From positions 1-64,000 of the forward strand of contig PHAN01000011.1 of the NCBI GenBank assembly GCA_002841695.1: a stretch of 64,000 bases of DNA. The letters run 5' to 3'. Below, piece after piece: positions 17,645 to 24,809 of the stretch (positions are counted from its first letter, which is position 1; each line of letters begins with the position of its first letter). Under the pieces are notes generated by a model. The model was not told the DNA's origin. It saw only the letters and a program-made list of their open reading frames with translations, and searched no databases. The position numbers and the translations under genes are program-made. Source of the stretch: Elusimicrobia bacterium HGW-Elusimicrobia-1 (lineage in GTDB: Bacteria > Elusimicrobiota > Endomicrobiia > PHAN01).

Positions 17645-17982
17645 TAGCGGGTTATCACGGCGGGAATAAAGAATATGACAAGGCCATAGAATTTGCCGAA
17701 AAAGCTTTGGTGAAAGGCGGGCGCAACAAAAGCACGGCTTATCGTCTGATTGCCTCGGCCCTGCTTGACAAGGATGACATAAGCGGCGCCATCCGCGCCT
17801 GCCAAAAAGCCGTATCGCACTCCGGCGAAATCCGAAAGTGGGAAAGACATAGATATGAAAGACTTGAGCAGATTTATAGGTTCGCGCGGCGGGTTCATCT
17901 TATAGACGGCAACTTCGTGAAATCCGATAAATACAACCGCCGATTGACAGTTCTTTATAAAGAAAAAAACAAGTGTAACTGA
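17602..17982 (+). CDS. TPR-type protein, C-terminal part in shifted frame
   Basis: The open frame restarts near 17602 (GYPDYYANDFANL) and runs to 17982; the first ATG or GTG in this frame is downstream (17707). Two TPR-like helices are clear (YDKAIEFAEKALVKGGRNKS, DISGAIRACQKAVSHSGE). It has no start signal of its own, so it is the continuation of the gene at 16952 after a single-base change. If the read were corrected the protein would be about 343 residues. Confidence 0.6.
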   Translation, partial: GYPDYYANDFANLIIAGYHGGNKEYDKAIEFAEKALVKGGRNKSTAYRLIASALLDKDDISGAIRACQKAVSHSGEIRKWERHRYERLEQIYRFARRVHLIDGNFVKSDKYNRRLTVLYKEKNKCN

Positions 17983-18013
17983 TTCCCATCCGAAGCATAT
18001 TTATAAAAAACCA

Positions 18014-18060
18014 TTGACTTTCCGGCCGGTTTATGTTATAATGTAACACAAATGTAACAC
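18014..18060 (+). promoter_or_regulatory. Promoter and likely autoregulatory operator of the Phd/PIN module
   Basis: TTGACT at 18014-18019 and TATAAT at 18037-18042 (spacer 17). Two direct repeats ATGTAACACA and ATGTAACACA lie directly over and after the -10 box. Phd-type antitoxins usually bind such repeats to repress their own operon. Confidence 0.65.
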
Positions 18061-18076
18061 ATTCGGAGGATATGGT

Positions 18077-18328
18077 ATGCTTTTCGCAAACGTAAGAGAA
18101 CTTAAACTTGAAACCAACAAAGTCCTTGATTCAAGCCGCACCAACGGCCCCGTGGTCATTACCCGTCGCGGGCGCCCCGTGGCCATAGTCCGCTCGGTCG
18201 ATTCTGCCGATTTCACCGTAAATGCCCGGCCGCTGTGGTCGCGCCTCCGCGCGGGAGCCGAGCGCGCGGGCTATAAGGCGTCCGGCGTCGACAAACTTAT
18301 CAGACAAACCCGCCGGGCGGTAAAATGA
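18077..18328 (+). CDS. Phd/YefM-family antitoxin
   Basis: 83 residues. The N-terminal half has the Phd/YefM fold signature: VRELKLETNKVLDSSRTNGP then VVITRRGRPVAIV, a beta-hairpin DNA-binding part. The C-terminal tail is a toxin-binding arm rich in Arg and Ala. Its TGA overlaps the ATG of the PIN toxin (ATGA), typical of a translationally coupled toxin-antitoxin operon. It is expected to neutralise the PIN RNase and, with it, to repress the promoter just upstream, where two ATGTAACACA repeats lie. Confidence 0.88.
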   Translation: MLFANVRELKLETNKVLDSSRTNGPVVITRRGRPVAIVRSVDSADFTVNARPLWSRLRAGAERAGYKASGVDKLIRQTRRAVK

Positions 18329-18744
18329 GTTCCCGCCGCTTAAAGGTCGTAATAGACACGAACATACTTGTGTCGAGCTTATGGGGAGGCAAGCCCGGCA
18401 GAATAATCGAATTATGGGACGAGGGGAAGCTGTCTTTGATTGCCAGCGAAGAAATCCTCTCCGAATATTTCAGTGTAATCGAAAGATTCGACATAACCGA
18501 CGAGGATATGGAAGATTTGGCGGTACTTTTCGCGAATCCGCACAAGGCGGTTATCGTTGAGCTGCGCGCTAAGGTAAATATCGTTAAAAAAGACCCCGCC
18601 GATAATAAGTTTCTTGAAGCCGCCATTGCCGGGCATGCTGACTTTATAGTCAGCGGCGATACTCATCTTTTAGAAGTGAAAAAATCGGTGAATATCCCCA
18701 TAGTGACGCCCGCCGAATTCCTGAATATTTTGCATAAGGGATAG
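18325..18744 (+). CDS. PIN-domain toxin (PIN_3 type ribonuclease)
   Basis: 139 residues, ATG overlapping the antitoxin stop. The PIN fold acidic residues are visible: VVIDTNILVSSLWGG (first Asp), the EILSEY region (Glu), then KKDPADNKFLEAA and ADFIVSGDTHLLEV (Asp residues of the metal site). All four conserved acidic positions appear intact, so the enzyme is probably an active Mg-dependent RNase acting on RNA, inhibited by the upstream Phd-type antitoxin. Length is usual for the putative-toxin PIN_3 group. The module sits between a broken TPR gene and dispersed repeat D. Confidence 0.9.
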   Translation: MSSRRLKVVIDTNILVSSLWGGKPGRIIELWDEGKLSLIASEEILSEYFSVIERFDITDEDMEDLAVLFANPHKAVIVELRAKVNIVKKDPADNKFLEAAIAGHADFIVSGDTHLLEVKKSVNIPIVTPAEFLNILHKG

Positions 18745-18787
18745 CGCGCCACCCTATTTGACCGTCTGCCCGCCCGTCGCTTTTGGC

Positions 18788-18888
18788 ATAAACCCCTCAA
18801 AAATCAATCCGAAACCTTAAATTGACGGACCGTCAAATAAGTGCAAACATCGTTCAGTCGGGGGATTTCGCTTTTTTATCGTCGGAGA
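18788..18888 (+). repeat. Modular dispersed repeat, copy D (short)
   Basis: 5' module ATAAACCCCTCAAAAATCAA, a diverged middle (AATAAGTGCAAAC), the short linker ATCGTTCAGTCGGGGGAT and a T run; the 3' hairpin is reduced to ATCGTCGGAG. Lies 44 bases after the PIN gene. Confidence 0.7.
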
Positions 18889-18960
18889 AATAACTACCCC
18901 GCGCTGGACGCTCGAACCTGATTTTGCCTGCCTCAGATAAATACGCGTTATAAAAAACTC

Positions 18961-18989
18961 TTGACTTACCATATATTTATATGTATAAT
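18961..18989 (+). promoter_or_regulatory. Promoter of the BrnT/BrnA operon
   Basis: TTGACT at 18961-18966 and TATAAT at 18984-18989, spacer 17, 15 bases ahead of the brnT start codon. ATATATTTATAT between the boxes is palindromic and could be the operator bound by BrnA. Confidence 0.65.
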
Positions 18990-19003
18990 TACGTCGAAAC
19001 CTT

Positions 19004-19288
19004 ATGGATATCAAATCGGGCGATTTCGTCTTGGACAGGAATAAAGAAATTCTGAACATCAAGAAACACGGCGTTGATTTTCATACGGCTGCTCTTGCGT
19101 TTAAGGATGCTACAAGAAAGATATTTGTTGATGAACTCCACAGTAAAGATGAAACTCGGCTGTTTTGCGTGGGGAAAGTGGATGGCCGGCCGCTGACGGT
19201 AAGATTTATTTACAGAGGCGGAAAAATCAGGATTTTCGGCGCCGGTTACTGGCGCAAGGGAGCGAAATATTATGAAGAAAACGATTGA
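19004..19288 (+). CDS. brnT: BrnT-family ribonuclease toxin
   Basis: 94 residues. The BrnT core is recognisable: DRNKEILNIKKHGVDFHTAA followed by FKDATRKIFVDE, ETRLFCVGKVDGRPLTVRF and RIFGAGYWRKGAKYYEEN, matching the family order (N-x-x-K-H-x-V-x-F, D, R-x-x-x-x-G, V-x-F/V, R-x-I-S-A-R-x-A). The final Arg/Lys-rich helix (WRKGAKYYEE) replaces the usual ISARxAxxxER, so activity may be altered. The stop overlaps the antitoxin start by 17 bases. Toxin-first order is typical for brnT-brnA, in contrast to most type II systems. Confidence 0.82.
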   Translation: MDIKSGDFVLDRNKEILNIKKHGVDFHTAALAFKDATRKIFVDELHSKDETRLFCVGKVDGRPLTVRFIYRGGKIRIFGAGYWRKGAKYYEEND

Positions 19289-19502
19289 CGCCAATATGCC
19301 CGTGGGCAAACTAAAGAAAATCGCGGACTTTCTGCCGTCGCCGGATGAACTGGCGCTGCCCGAAGACAAAATCAAGGTCACGATAGAGTTGAGTAATAAG
19401 AGCGTTGACTTTTTTAAGCAGGAAGCAGCCAAGCGCCACACCAAATATCAGAAGATGATACGAAATCTTCTCGACAGATATACTCTCCAGCATAGTCGTT
19501 GA
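19272..19502 (+). CDS. brnA: BrnA-family antitoxin (CopG/ribbon-helix-helix type)
   Basis: 76 residues overlapping the 3' end of the toxin gene. The C-terminal half reads KVTIELSNKSVDFFKQEAAK then YQKMIRNLLDRYTLQ, the ribbon-helix-helix pattern of BrnA/CopG (strand, F-K, GKGYQxxIRxxL). BrnA binds BrnT and represses the shared promoter. Start: the ATG overlaps the brnT reading frame and gives the usual family length. The two-gene module is intact on both sides by dispersed repeats D and E. Confidence 0.85.
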   Translation: MKKTIDANMPVGKLKKIADFLPSPDELALPEDKIKVTIELSNKSVDFFKQEAAKRHTKYQKMIRNLLDRYTLQHSR

Positions 19503-19552
19503 TGGTGGTGTGGGGGCGATCCATCCCGCTATGGACTTCGCGCCAACTTTCA

Positions 19553-19691
19553 CTAAACCCTCTCAAAAATCAGCACAAACACCTAAATTAGCCCCCACGA
19601 AATAAGTTCGAACAACTTGCCCCGCCTTGGCGAGGTCGTCCACCCCGGGGAGTTTTTTTATTTTTTACCGTCGAGCCCCCGACGGTAAAAA
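19553..19691 (+). repeat. Modular dispersed repeat, copy E
   Basis: 5' module TAAACCCTCTCAAAAATCAG, AAGTTCGAAC, inner hairpin GCCCCGCC-TTGG-CGAGGTC (different sequence from copies C and G but still pairing), linker CGTCCACCCCGGGGAG, T-rich run, 3' hairpin ACCGTCGAGCCCCCGACGGT. The change on both arms of the two hairpins is compensatory. Confidence 0.75.
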
Positions 19692-19835
19692 CGGCATCCC
19701 GCCTTCAGTAACGCAAATTTAAAATTATCTTTAGGGTATATTTTACTCAGCCGTATTGCCGCCCCCGCCCCGTTTTTCATTTTCAAAAAAACCTTGATTT
19801 TGGACGGGATTTCTGATACAAGCTACGTGTAAGAG

Positions 19836-19945
19836 TCAGCGACAAAGGCAAACCACGCCGAAAGGGTGGGACGCAAAGCCACGGGACTAAATCACGACGC
19901 AATGAAAGCGCCGTGACATTTGTTCGCCGGGTTGCCGAAAGACAT
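19836..19945 (+). ncRNA. GEMM-I (cyclic-di-GMP-I type) riboswitch
   Basis: The conserved core is present in order: GGCAAACC (19847), a hairpin closed by a GAAA-type loop (CGCCGAAAGGGTG), GGGACGCAAAGCC (19868-19880), a second helix ACGGGACTAAATC to GTGACATTTGTTCGCC, and GGGTTGCCGAAAGAC near the 3' end. This is the GEMM-I architecture that binds cyclic di-GMP (some members bind 3',3'-cGAMP). It is followed by an intrinsic terminator, so it should control transcription of the beta-barrel gene downstream. Confidence 0.88.
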
Positions 19946-19963
19946 ATCTGATGTTTTGCCCGA

Positions 19964-20033
19964 CCGGAGTGCCGGAATTTTGCGTTTGTGTCTTTGTAGT
20001 TAAACGCTGGTTTTTGGCATTCCGGTTTTTTTA
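19964..20033 (+). terminator. Terminator of the first GEMM-I riboswitch
   Basis: CCGGAGTGCC (19964-19973) pairs with GGCATTCCGG (20016-20025) with one G-T pair; inside is a second helix GCGTTT/AAACGC; a run of seven T follows. The geometry is that of an expression platform. Confidence 0.75.
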
Positions 20034-20065
20034 TTTGCGGATGCCGGGTTTTGGGGGTTATTAAA

Positions 20066-21007
20066 ATGCGCGTAATACTCCGGTTTTTTATTTTTGTTGT
20101 TCTTGCCATGCCGCTGTGTACCCGCGGTCTTTTTGCGGCAAAACTTACGTTGGAGGAAATAGGTTTCGTCGTTCAGTCATATTACAGGAATAACGTCACG
20201 ACTCTGGTTGTGTCTCTGGACAGAAAAATCCCTACTATGACGACGCTTTATGCCAAGAGAAATATCCCTGTGCTTGTGGATGACTTTTTTCATGAGGAGA
20301 ACGAAAGATTTTTTTATGAATCGACGTCGCCCGGTCATCGTCAAATCGGAGAGGGGGATAAGATTTATGCGCTGATGGATGAAAGTGATGCGCAAAAAAA
20401 TATACCGGATGTATACATTAAACTGGAAAAAAAAGATTTTACCGACGTCTTTGTTCCCAAAAAAGAGGGCCGAGTTTTTGCTTATCACAGATATAAAGTA
20501 CATTTTAATCGCGGTTCTTTGCACGGTGTCAAGGAAAGGGACGTCTACGCGGTTTATGATTCAACCGGCAAATATCAGGGTAAGTTTGAGGTATACGGAA
20601 TAGGCGATAAAGAGGCCGTGGGCGAACTCTATGGCCGCCCGAAAGAATATATCAGGTCGGAAGACAAAGTTGTTCATCTCGGCACGAGAAAATGGTTCAG
20701 TTTGGGACTTTTCTTCGGCGTGCCGCTTTCGGTGCCGTCGGATGAAGATAAGCTGGAGGGTTTTGAAAAAGATGTATCTATGCGGGGCGGCGGCATCTTG
20801 TGGCAGTTTAATTTCGGCGATGGCTGGAGCGCCTGTCTGCAGTTTCCGCGCGGCGACAGCGGTTCGTCATATGGATATTCACAATCGAGTTATAGATATT
20901 ACGCATTATCTTTCCAATTTCCATTTTATGTCAAGAAACTTTTTCTTTCCGGGATGGCTCTCCCCTTATGCGGGGTTGGGCGCCGGATTTTCTTCCGCAT
21001 CGTTTAG
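20066..21007 (+). CDS. Riboswitch-controlled outer-membrane protein, N-terminal part (frameshifted)
   Basis: 313 residues from the ATG at 20066 (MRVILRFFIFVVLAMPLCTR), a signal peptide ending at a likely LFAA site. A soluble domain follows with a small beta-barrel-like stretch, FNRGSLHGVKERDVYAVYDS then KFEVYGIGDKEAVGEL, which resembles the flagellar-assembly type SH3-like fold seen in envelope proteins. From about residue 215 strands typical of an outer-membrane barrel begin (WFSLGLFFGVPLSV, ILWQFNFGDGWSACLQF, YYALSFQFPFYV). The frame then derails near 20940 and ends at 21007, while the barrel continues in another frame. It is the first gene after the GEMM-I riboswitch, so it is probably induced or repressed by cyclic di-GMP. 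No named family recognised. Confidence 0.65.
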   Translation: MRVILRFFIFVVLAMPLCTRGLFAAKLTLEEIGFVVQSYYRNNVTTLVVSLDRKIPTMTTLYAKRNIPVLVDDFFHEENERFFYESTSPGHRQIGEGDKIYALMDESDAQKNIPDVYIKLEKKDFTDVFVPKKEGRVFAYHRYKVHFNRGSLHGVKERDVYAVYDSTGKYQGKFEVYGIGDKEAVGELYGRPKEYIRSEDKVVHLGTRKWFSLGLFFGVPLSVPSDEDKLEGFEKDVSMRGGGILWQFNFGDGWSACLQFPRGDSGSSYGYSQSSYRYYALSFQFPFYVKKLFLSGMALPLCGVGRRIFFRIV

Positions 21008-21239
21008 TCACAACATTTACGATGTTTCGACAGATAAGCGGGAAGTAATATATTCGGACAGTGCGAACTACAGCGGTCTCGCGCCGATATTGGTTTTAGG
21101 CATTGAATTATTTCAATCGGAGCCACTAAGGATGCATTTACACTATGAATATCTGCATTTGCCTGAACTAAAGGGCAAATACGAAAATCATACTTATCGC
21201 GGCGGTGTATTATCGGCGGGAGCGTCGGTCAACTGGTAG
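20928..21239 (+). CDS. C-terminal barrel strands of the riboswitch-controlled protein, shifted frame
   Basis: About 103 residues: NFFFPGWLSPYAGLGAGFSS, then SGLAPILVLGIELFQSEPLR, HLHYEYLHLPELKG and a last strand YRGGVLSAGASVNW ending in Trp. These are four outer-membrane barrel strands with the expected terminal aromatic. They continue the preceding entry after a +1 shift around 20935-20950, in the run AACTTTTTCTTTCC. Joined, the protein would be about 390 residues. The homopolymer site makes both a true mutation and a read error possible. Confidence 0.65.
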   Translation: MSRNFFFPGWLSPYAGLGAGFSSASFSHNIYDVSTDKREVIYSDSANYSGLAPILVLGIELFQSEPLRMHLHYEYLHLPELKGKYENHTYRGGVLSAGASVNW

Positions 21240-21276
21240 CGCCCGCGCATTCGTGAAATCAGGATTTGTTTTGTAA

Positions 21277-21297
21277 AATGTAACCGAATCTTGACCC
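21277..21297 (+). repeat. 21-bp direct repeat, copy 2
   Basis: Identical to 6434-6454 (AATGTAACCG to CTTGACCC). Again placed just after a beta-barrel gene. Confidence 0.6.
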
Positions 21298-21360
21298 GGC
21301 CACTCCTCGAATTATATTTCTTCGACGGATATTCCCTTAAAACAACACGCCGAATCTCTC

Positions 21361-21445
21361 TTGACTTTCCTTTGCCCATTTAGATAAAATGCTCTCATAA
21401 GCGCGGCCATCCCGTGGCCGCAAGGGGAAATGCCGTGGGGATAAT
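21361..21445 (+). ncRNA. Candidate structured leader RNA with promoter, copy 3
   Basis: TTGACT 21361-21366 and TAAAAT 21385-21390 (spacer 18), then a 7-bp hairpin GCGGCCA (21403-21409) with TGGCCGC (21415-21421), followed by AAGGGGAAATG, CCGT, GGGGATAATT. The downstream gene begins at 21566. Confidence 0.55.
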
Positions 21446-21565
21446 TAAAGAATTCCGGTCTCGCCCGCGTCGAAAATTTTTCTTTTTCCGGCATCAATCG
21501 GTTTGTGTTCCGTATTTTTTACGGACGCGGGGAGCGCGTTCATTATGTCGAGTTAAGGGGGATAT

Positions 21566-23809
21566 ATGATTATGAGGAAAAGTGTAAGTCGTATTATTCT
21601 TTTGCTGTATTCATTCCTACTGTGTGCGGACGGTCATGCGCAGGAAAAAGAGGCCGTTGAGTCATTTTTACTAAAGCAATCCACTTCGACGTTTATTGAC
21701 AATGCGCGGAATTGGGTCGCCGTAGCTCCCGATAACGCTCCGGCTCGTCTGTTTTTGACATTGGCGTACGATGTCGTCGGAGATACGCGCGCGTGGAGTC
21801 AGATGTGCAAATGGAGAAAGAAGTCGGACGATGTTTTGGCTTACACGGAAGAAATTGTTCGAACCCAACCCCGCTCGCCGCGCGCCCTCGGAGCCCGCGC
21901 ATACACACTTTACGTGCTGGAAAGAAATGACGCAGCGCTTGAAAATATCGACAAAGCAATTGCGCTCGATAATGACGATTCATGGCTCTCTTATACGGCG
22001 GCTATGATCAACTACCGGTTGCGTAATTATAAAACCGCCGGCGGACAGTTCTTGCGCGCCATCGAGCTTGAACCCGACAACCCCCGCAAACACAAGGCGC
22101 TTTCTTTTGCAGGCGCGGCGCTGTATTGGGCGCAGGATTACGGTGCCTCCGGGCAATGCTTTGAGCGTCTTCTTGAATCCCAGTCCGGCGATTTTTACGG
22201 GCTTTCGTGGCTTGCGAGAGTTTATGAAAAAAGCGGAAAATACAAGGATGCTCTCGAAACTTACGAAAACGCGCTGCGGGCAAAGGATAAAAGCGGCCCG
22301 GGGATAGAGGAAATCAAAGGGCGCATAGCCAAGTTGAAGGGAATCAAGCCCCTGCCGCCGATACCTGTTCTTGCTTCGCCGGATGAAGTCGAACTTCAGC
22401 GCGGAGAGATTATTATCACTACCATAGGAGATGTCGACGGTGAAATGGTATCGGCGGTAGCGGCGCATCTTGAAAAAATTTTTCGATTTAAGGCCCGGAT
22501 AATGCCGCCCATTTCCATCCCACCGGAAGCTTATAATGCCCAAAAAGACCGGTATCGGGCGGACATACTGTCGGAAGAAGTCGGAAAAAAATACGGTTAC
22601 GACATTCCGCACATTCTGGCGCTTACAAATCTTGATTTGATAGGACCGGACGGTAAAAGATGGTGGTCATGGGGCGCTATGGGATTTGGGGTTCAAGTGG
22701 TATCGCCGCGCATGTTCAAGACGCACGACAAAGAACGATTTTTACACCGCACCTTGGTTGCGACACAAAAAAGGGTAGCGCACACATTCGGAATCCCCAC
22801 TGTCAGAGACAAGAATAATTTCGCTTTTTCGCCGGCGCGGGGTTCAAGTCAACTCGATGTTATGTCCCTGGCTCTGGCGCCCGGCCAGGCCTCTTGCGCC
22901 GAGTTCACAAAAAGATATGCACGGGAAATATCGTACTCCACGGTTACCGACGAGACGATTGAGCGTTTAAGCAAAGAATCCGAATCGGGAGGATGGATCT
23001 CGTCAGTTCTTTATGCCTGGGCGCTTATGGAACGTTACGCTCTCTCCGGCGACTCGCCGAACAAAGAAAAATTGAAACTCGCGGAGAATATTTTGCTGCG
23101 CTCGACGGCAATAAAACCAGCCGAGGCTTTTGCCCGTTTGGGCCTGGCAATTATCTACGGCGAGGCCGGCGATGGCATCCGTTCTTCCGCCGAAGCATCG
23201 AAAGCCGTGAAGTTGAATTCCACGGTTCAAAATTTATTTTATTTCCCCGGCCGCGCTGCGCTGTCGCGCGGCGATTATGTCCGCGCCGCTATACTGCTTG
23301 ACAGAGAATATTTCCTGCAGGGCATATATGTGCAGAAATATATTGGCGGTTCCGAGTATCGGCTGGAGCTTTTTGCCGCCGAGATATCGTCGAGACCACG
23401 TCTTTTTAATGCGGGTCTGACGCTGTCCAATTATTTTTATCACATTAAGGAGTACGACAAAGCCGCCGCAATTCTTGATAAAACTCTTTCCGCCGCCAAT
23501 CCGGCTTATTCGCGAAAGCGGCGCTACGCGGCGTGGGGGCATAATCATCTGGCGTGGACTTATACCAACAATCTTGAAACGAAACTTGATGATGCTCTGC
23601 TCAATGCGAAGATAGCGGTTTCACTGGAACCGAAATGCGGAGCTTACATAGATACTCTCGGCTGGACGTATTACAAAATGGGGAACTATAAAAAAGCGCT
23701 GCCCCTTCTTAAAAAAGCGTCTAAATTGGATCCCGACCCGGAGATTAAAGAGCACATAAAAAGTACCGAAGCGGCGTTGAAAAAGCCGCCATTGACTTCG
23801 GCTTATTAG
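21566..23809 (+). CDS. TPR protein with a degenerate archaemetzincin-like peptidase domain
   Basis: 747 residues, signal peptide MIMRKSVSRIILLLYSFLL ending near DGHA, so exported. Residues about 50-250 form TPR repeats (YTLYVLERNDAALENIDKAI, YKTAGGQFLRAIELEPDN, YKDALETYENALRAKDKS). Residues about 280-450 follow the plan of archaemetzincins: IITTIGDVDGEMVSAVAAHL, then YNAQKDRYRADILSEEV, ILALTNLDLIGPDGKRWWSW and GVQVVSPRM. Where active enzymes have HELGHTFGL this one has KRVAHTFGI near 405, so the first His and the Glu are gone and the later zinc Cys motif is absent: a pseudo-peptidase is inferred. A further TPR array closes the protein (YTNNLETKLDDALLNAKIAV, YKMGNYKKALPLLKKASKLD). It is likely a periplasmic scaffold. 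A second TPR gene follows. Confidence 0.75.
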   Translation: MIMRKSVSRIILLLYSFLLCADGHAQEKEAVESFLLKQSTSTFIDNARNWVAVAPDNAPARLFLTLAYDVVGDTRAWSQMCKWRKKSDDVLAYTEEIVRTQPRSPRALGARAYTLYVLERNDAALENIDKAIALDNDDSWLSYTAAMINYRLRNYKTAGGQFLRAIELEPDNPRKHKALSFAGAALYWAQDYGASGQCFERLLESQSGDFYGLSWLARVYEKSGKYKDALETYENALRAKDKSGPGIEEIKGRIAKLKGIKPLPPIPVLASPDEVELQRGEIIITTIGDVDGEMVSAVAAHLEKIFRFKARIMPPISIPPEAYNAQKDRYRADILSEEVGKKYGYDIPHILALTNLDLIGPDGKRWWSWGAMGFGVQVVSPRMFKTHDKERFLHRTLVATQKRVAHTFGIPTVRDKNNFAFSPARGSSQLDVMSLALAPGQASCAEFTKRYAREISYSTVTDETIERLSKESESGGWISSVLYAWALMERYALSGDSPNKEKLKLAENILLRSTAIKPAEAFARLGLAIIYGEAGDGIRSSAEASKAVKLNSTVQNLFYFPGRAALSRGDYVRAAILLDREYFLQGIYVQKYIGGSEYRLELFAAEISSRPRLFNAGLTLSNYFYHIKEYDKAAAILDKTLSAANPAYSRKRRYAAWGHNHLAWTYTNNLETKLDDALLNAKIAVSLEPKCGAYIDTLGWTYYKMGNYKKALPLLKKASKLDPDPEIKEHIKSTEAALKKPPLTSAY

Positions 23810-23864
23810 CCATTTTAATTGAGGGGATGGCAACTATTATTTTGAGAATGTCGAGGGATATATT

Positions 23865-24725
23865 ATGTTGCATATGAAAAGCGTCGGTTTTTTAGCGTTT
23901 CTATTTACCCTGTTGACAAATTTGATGCGGGTTTCCACGGTTTCGGCCGATGCGGCAAAGGATTTGGAGTATAAGAAACATTATGACCGTGCGCGGGAAC
24001 TGATGAAGTCAAAGGATAAATCCGATATAGAATCCGCAATCAAAGAACTCAAGCAAGCCGTTCCATCCAAACGTTCCGCCGTCTACACGTCACTTGGTAA
24101 TGCGTATTACAGGATAGGCGATATGACGCAGTCGATGTGGGCTTATCAAGAGGCCATAAGTATCAATCCTAACAGTGCGGCTTCTTATTACGGTTTGGGA
24201 CGCATATACCAGAAGAACCGTAATTATGACAAGGCCGAAGAGATGTTTAATGAGGTTATCAAGATAAATCCCAATAGAGCGGCTACTCACCGAAGGATGG
24301 CTTCCGTCCAAAGTCACAAGGGTAATCACGAAGATGCCTTGGCGTCTATAAATAAAGTGATTTCTTTAAAAAGCGCCACCGCCAGAGATTATTACCATAT
24401 GGGCGTATATTACGGCTTACAAAATAAGCATAAGAAAGCTCTCGAATCTTTTGAACAGGCGATTCGAATGGACCCTAAAGACGAGTATTCGCTCTATTCC
24501 GCAGGAAAAAGATATTTATCGTTTGAAAGATATGATAATGCCACAGATTGTTTTAAAAAAGTTTTAGCCATAAATCCGCAACATCAACGCGCACGGTATC
24601 AATTGGCGATTTGCTATGATAAAACCGGCCAAAAAGACAAAATTACGCAGGAATACCGTAAGGCCAAGGATGCGGGTGACATAGATTCATTACGGGCGCT
24701 CTCGGATTTTATCGACGAGGAATAA
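23865..24725 (+). CDS. Secreted TPR-repeat protein
   Basis: 286 residues, with a signal peptide (VGFLAFLFTLLTNLMRVSTV) and a likely cleavage before DAAKDLEYKK. At least six TPR units follow, for example YTSLGNAYYRIGDMTQSMWA, YYGLGRIYQKNRNYDKAEEM, YYHMGVYYGLQNKHKKALES and YQLAICYDKTGQKDKITQ, each with the W/LxxLG...YxxA...P pattern. No other domain. It lies 55 bases after the archaemetzincin-like TPR protein and in the same direction, so the two may be co-transcribed. Start: ATG at 23865 with GAGGG eight bases upstream. The role is probably protein-protein scaffolding in the periplasm. Confidence 0.82.
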   Translation: MLHMKSVGFLAFLFTLLTNLMRVSTVSADAAKDLEYKKHYDRARELMKSKDKSDIESAIKELKQAVPSKRSAVYTSLGNAYYRIGDMTQSMWAYQEAISINPNSAASYYGLGRIYQKNRNYDKAEEMFNEVIKINPNRAATHRRMASVQSHKGNHEDALASINKVISLKSATARDYYHMGVYYGLQNKHKKALESFEQAIRMDPKDEYSLYSAGKRYLSFERYDNATDCFKKVLAINPQHQRARYQLAICYDKTGQKDKITQEYRKAKDAGDIDSLRALSDFIDEE

Positions 24726-24809
24726 TGCTTGTATACCGGTCGGCAATTAACTTCGAATCCCCGGGTAAGCGCAATAAATAATTGAATTCATTTTCAACAG
24801 GGAGGCAAC

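Noticed and set aside
6434-21297. Insertion sequence bounded by the 21-bp repeats
   Set aside because: No transposase frame lies between or near the copies; 15 kb separation and gene content do not fit one element.
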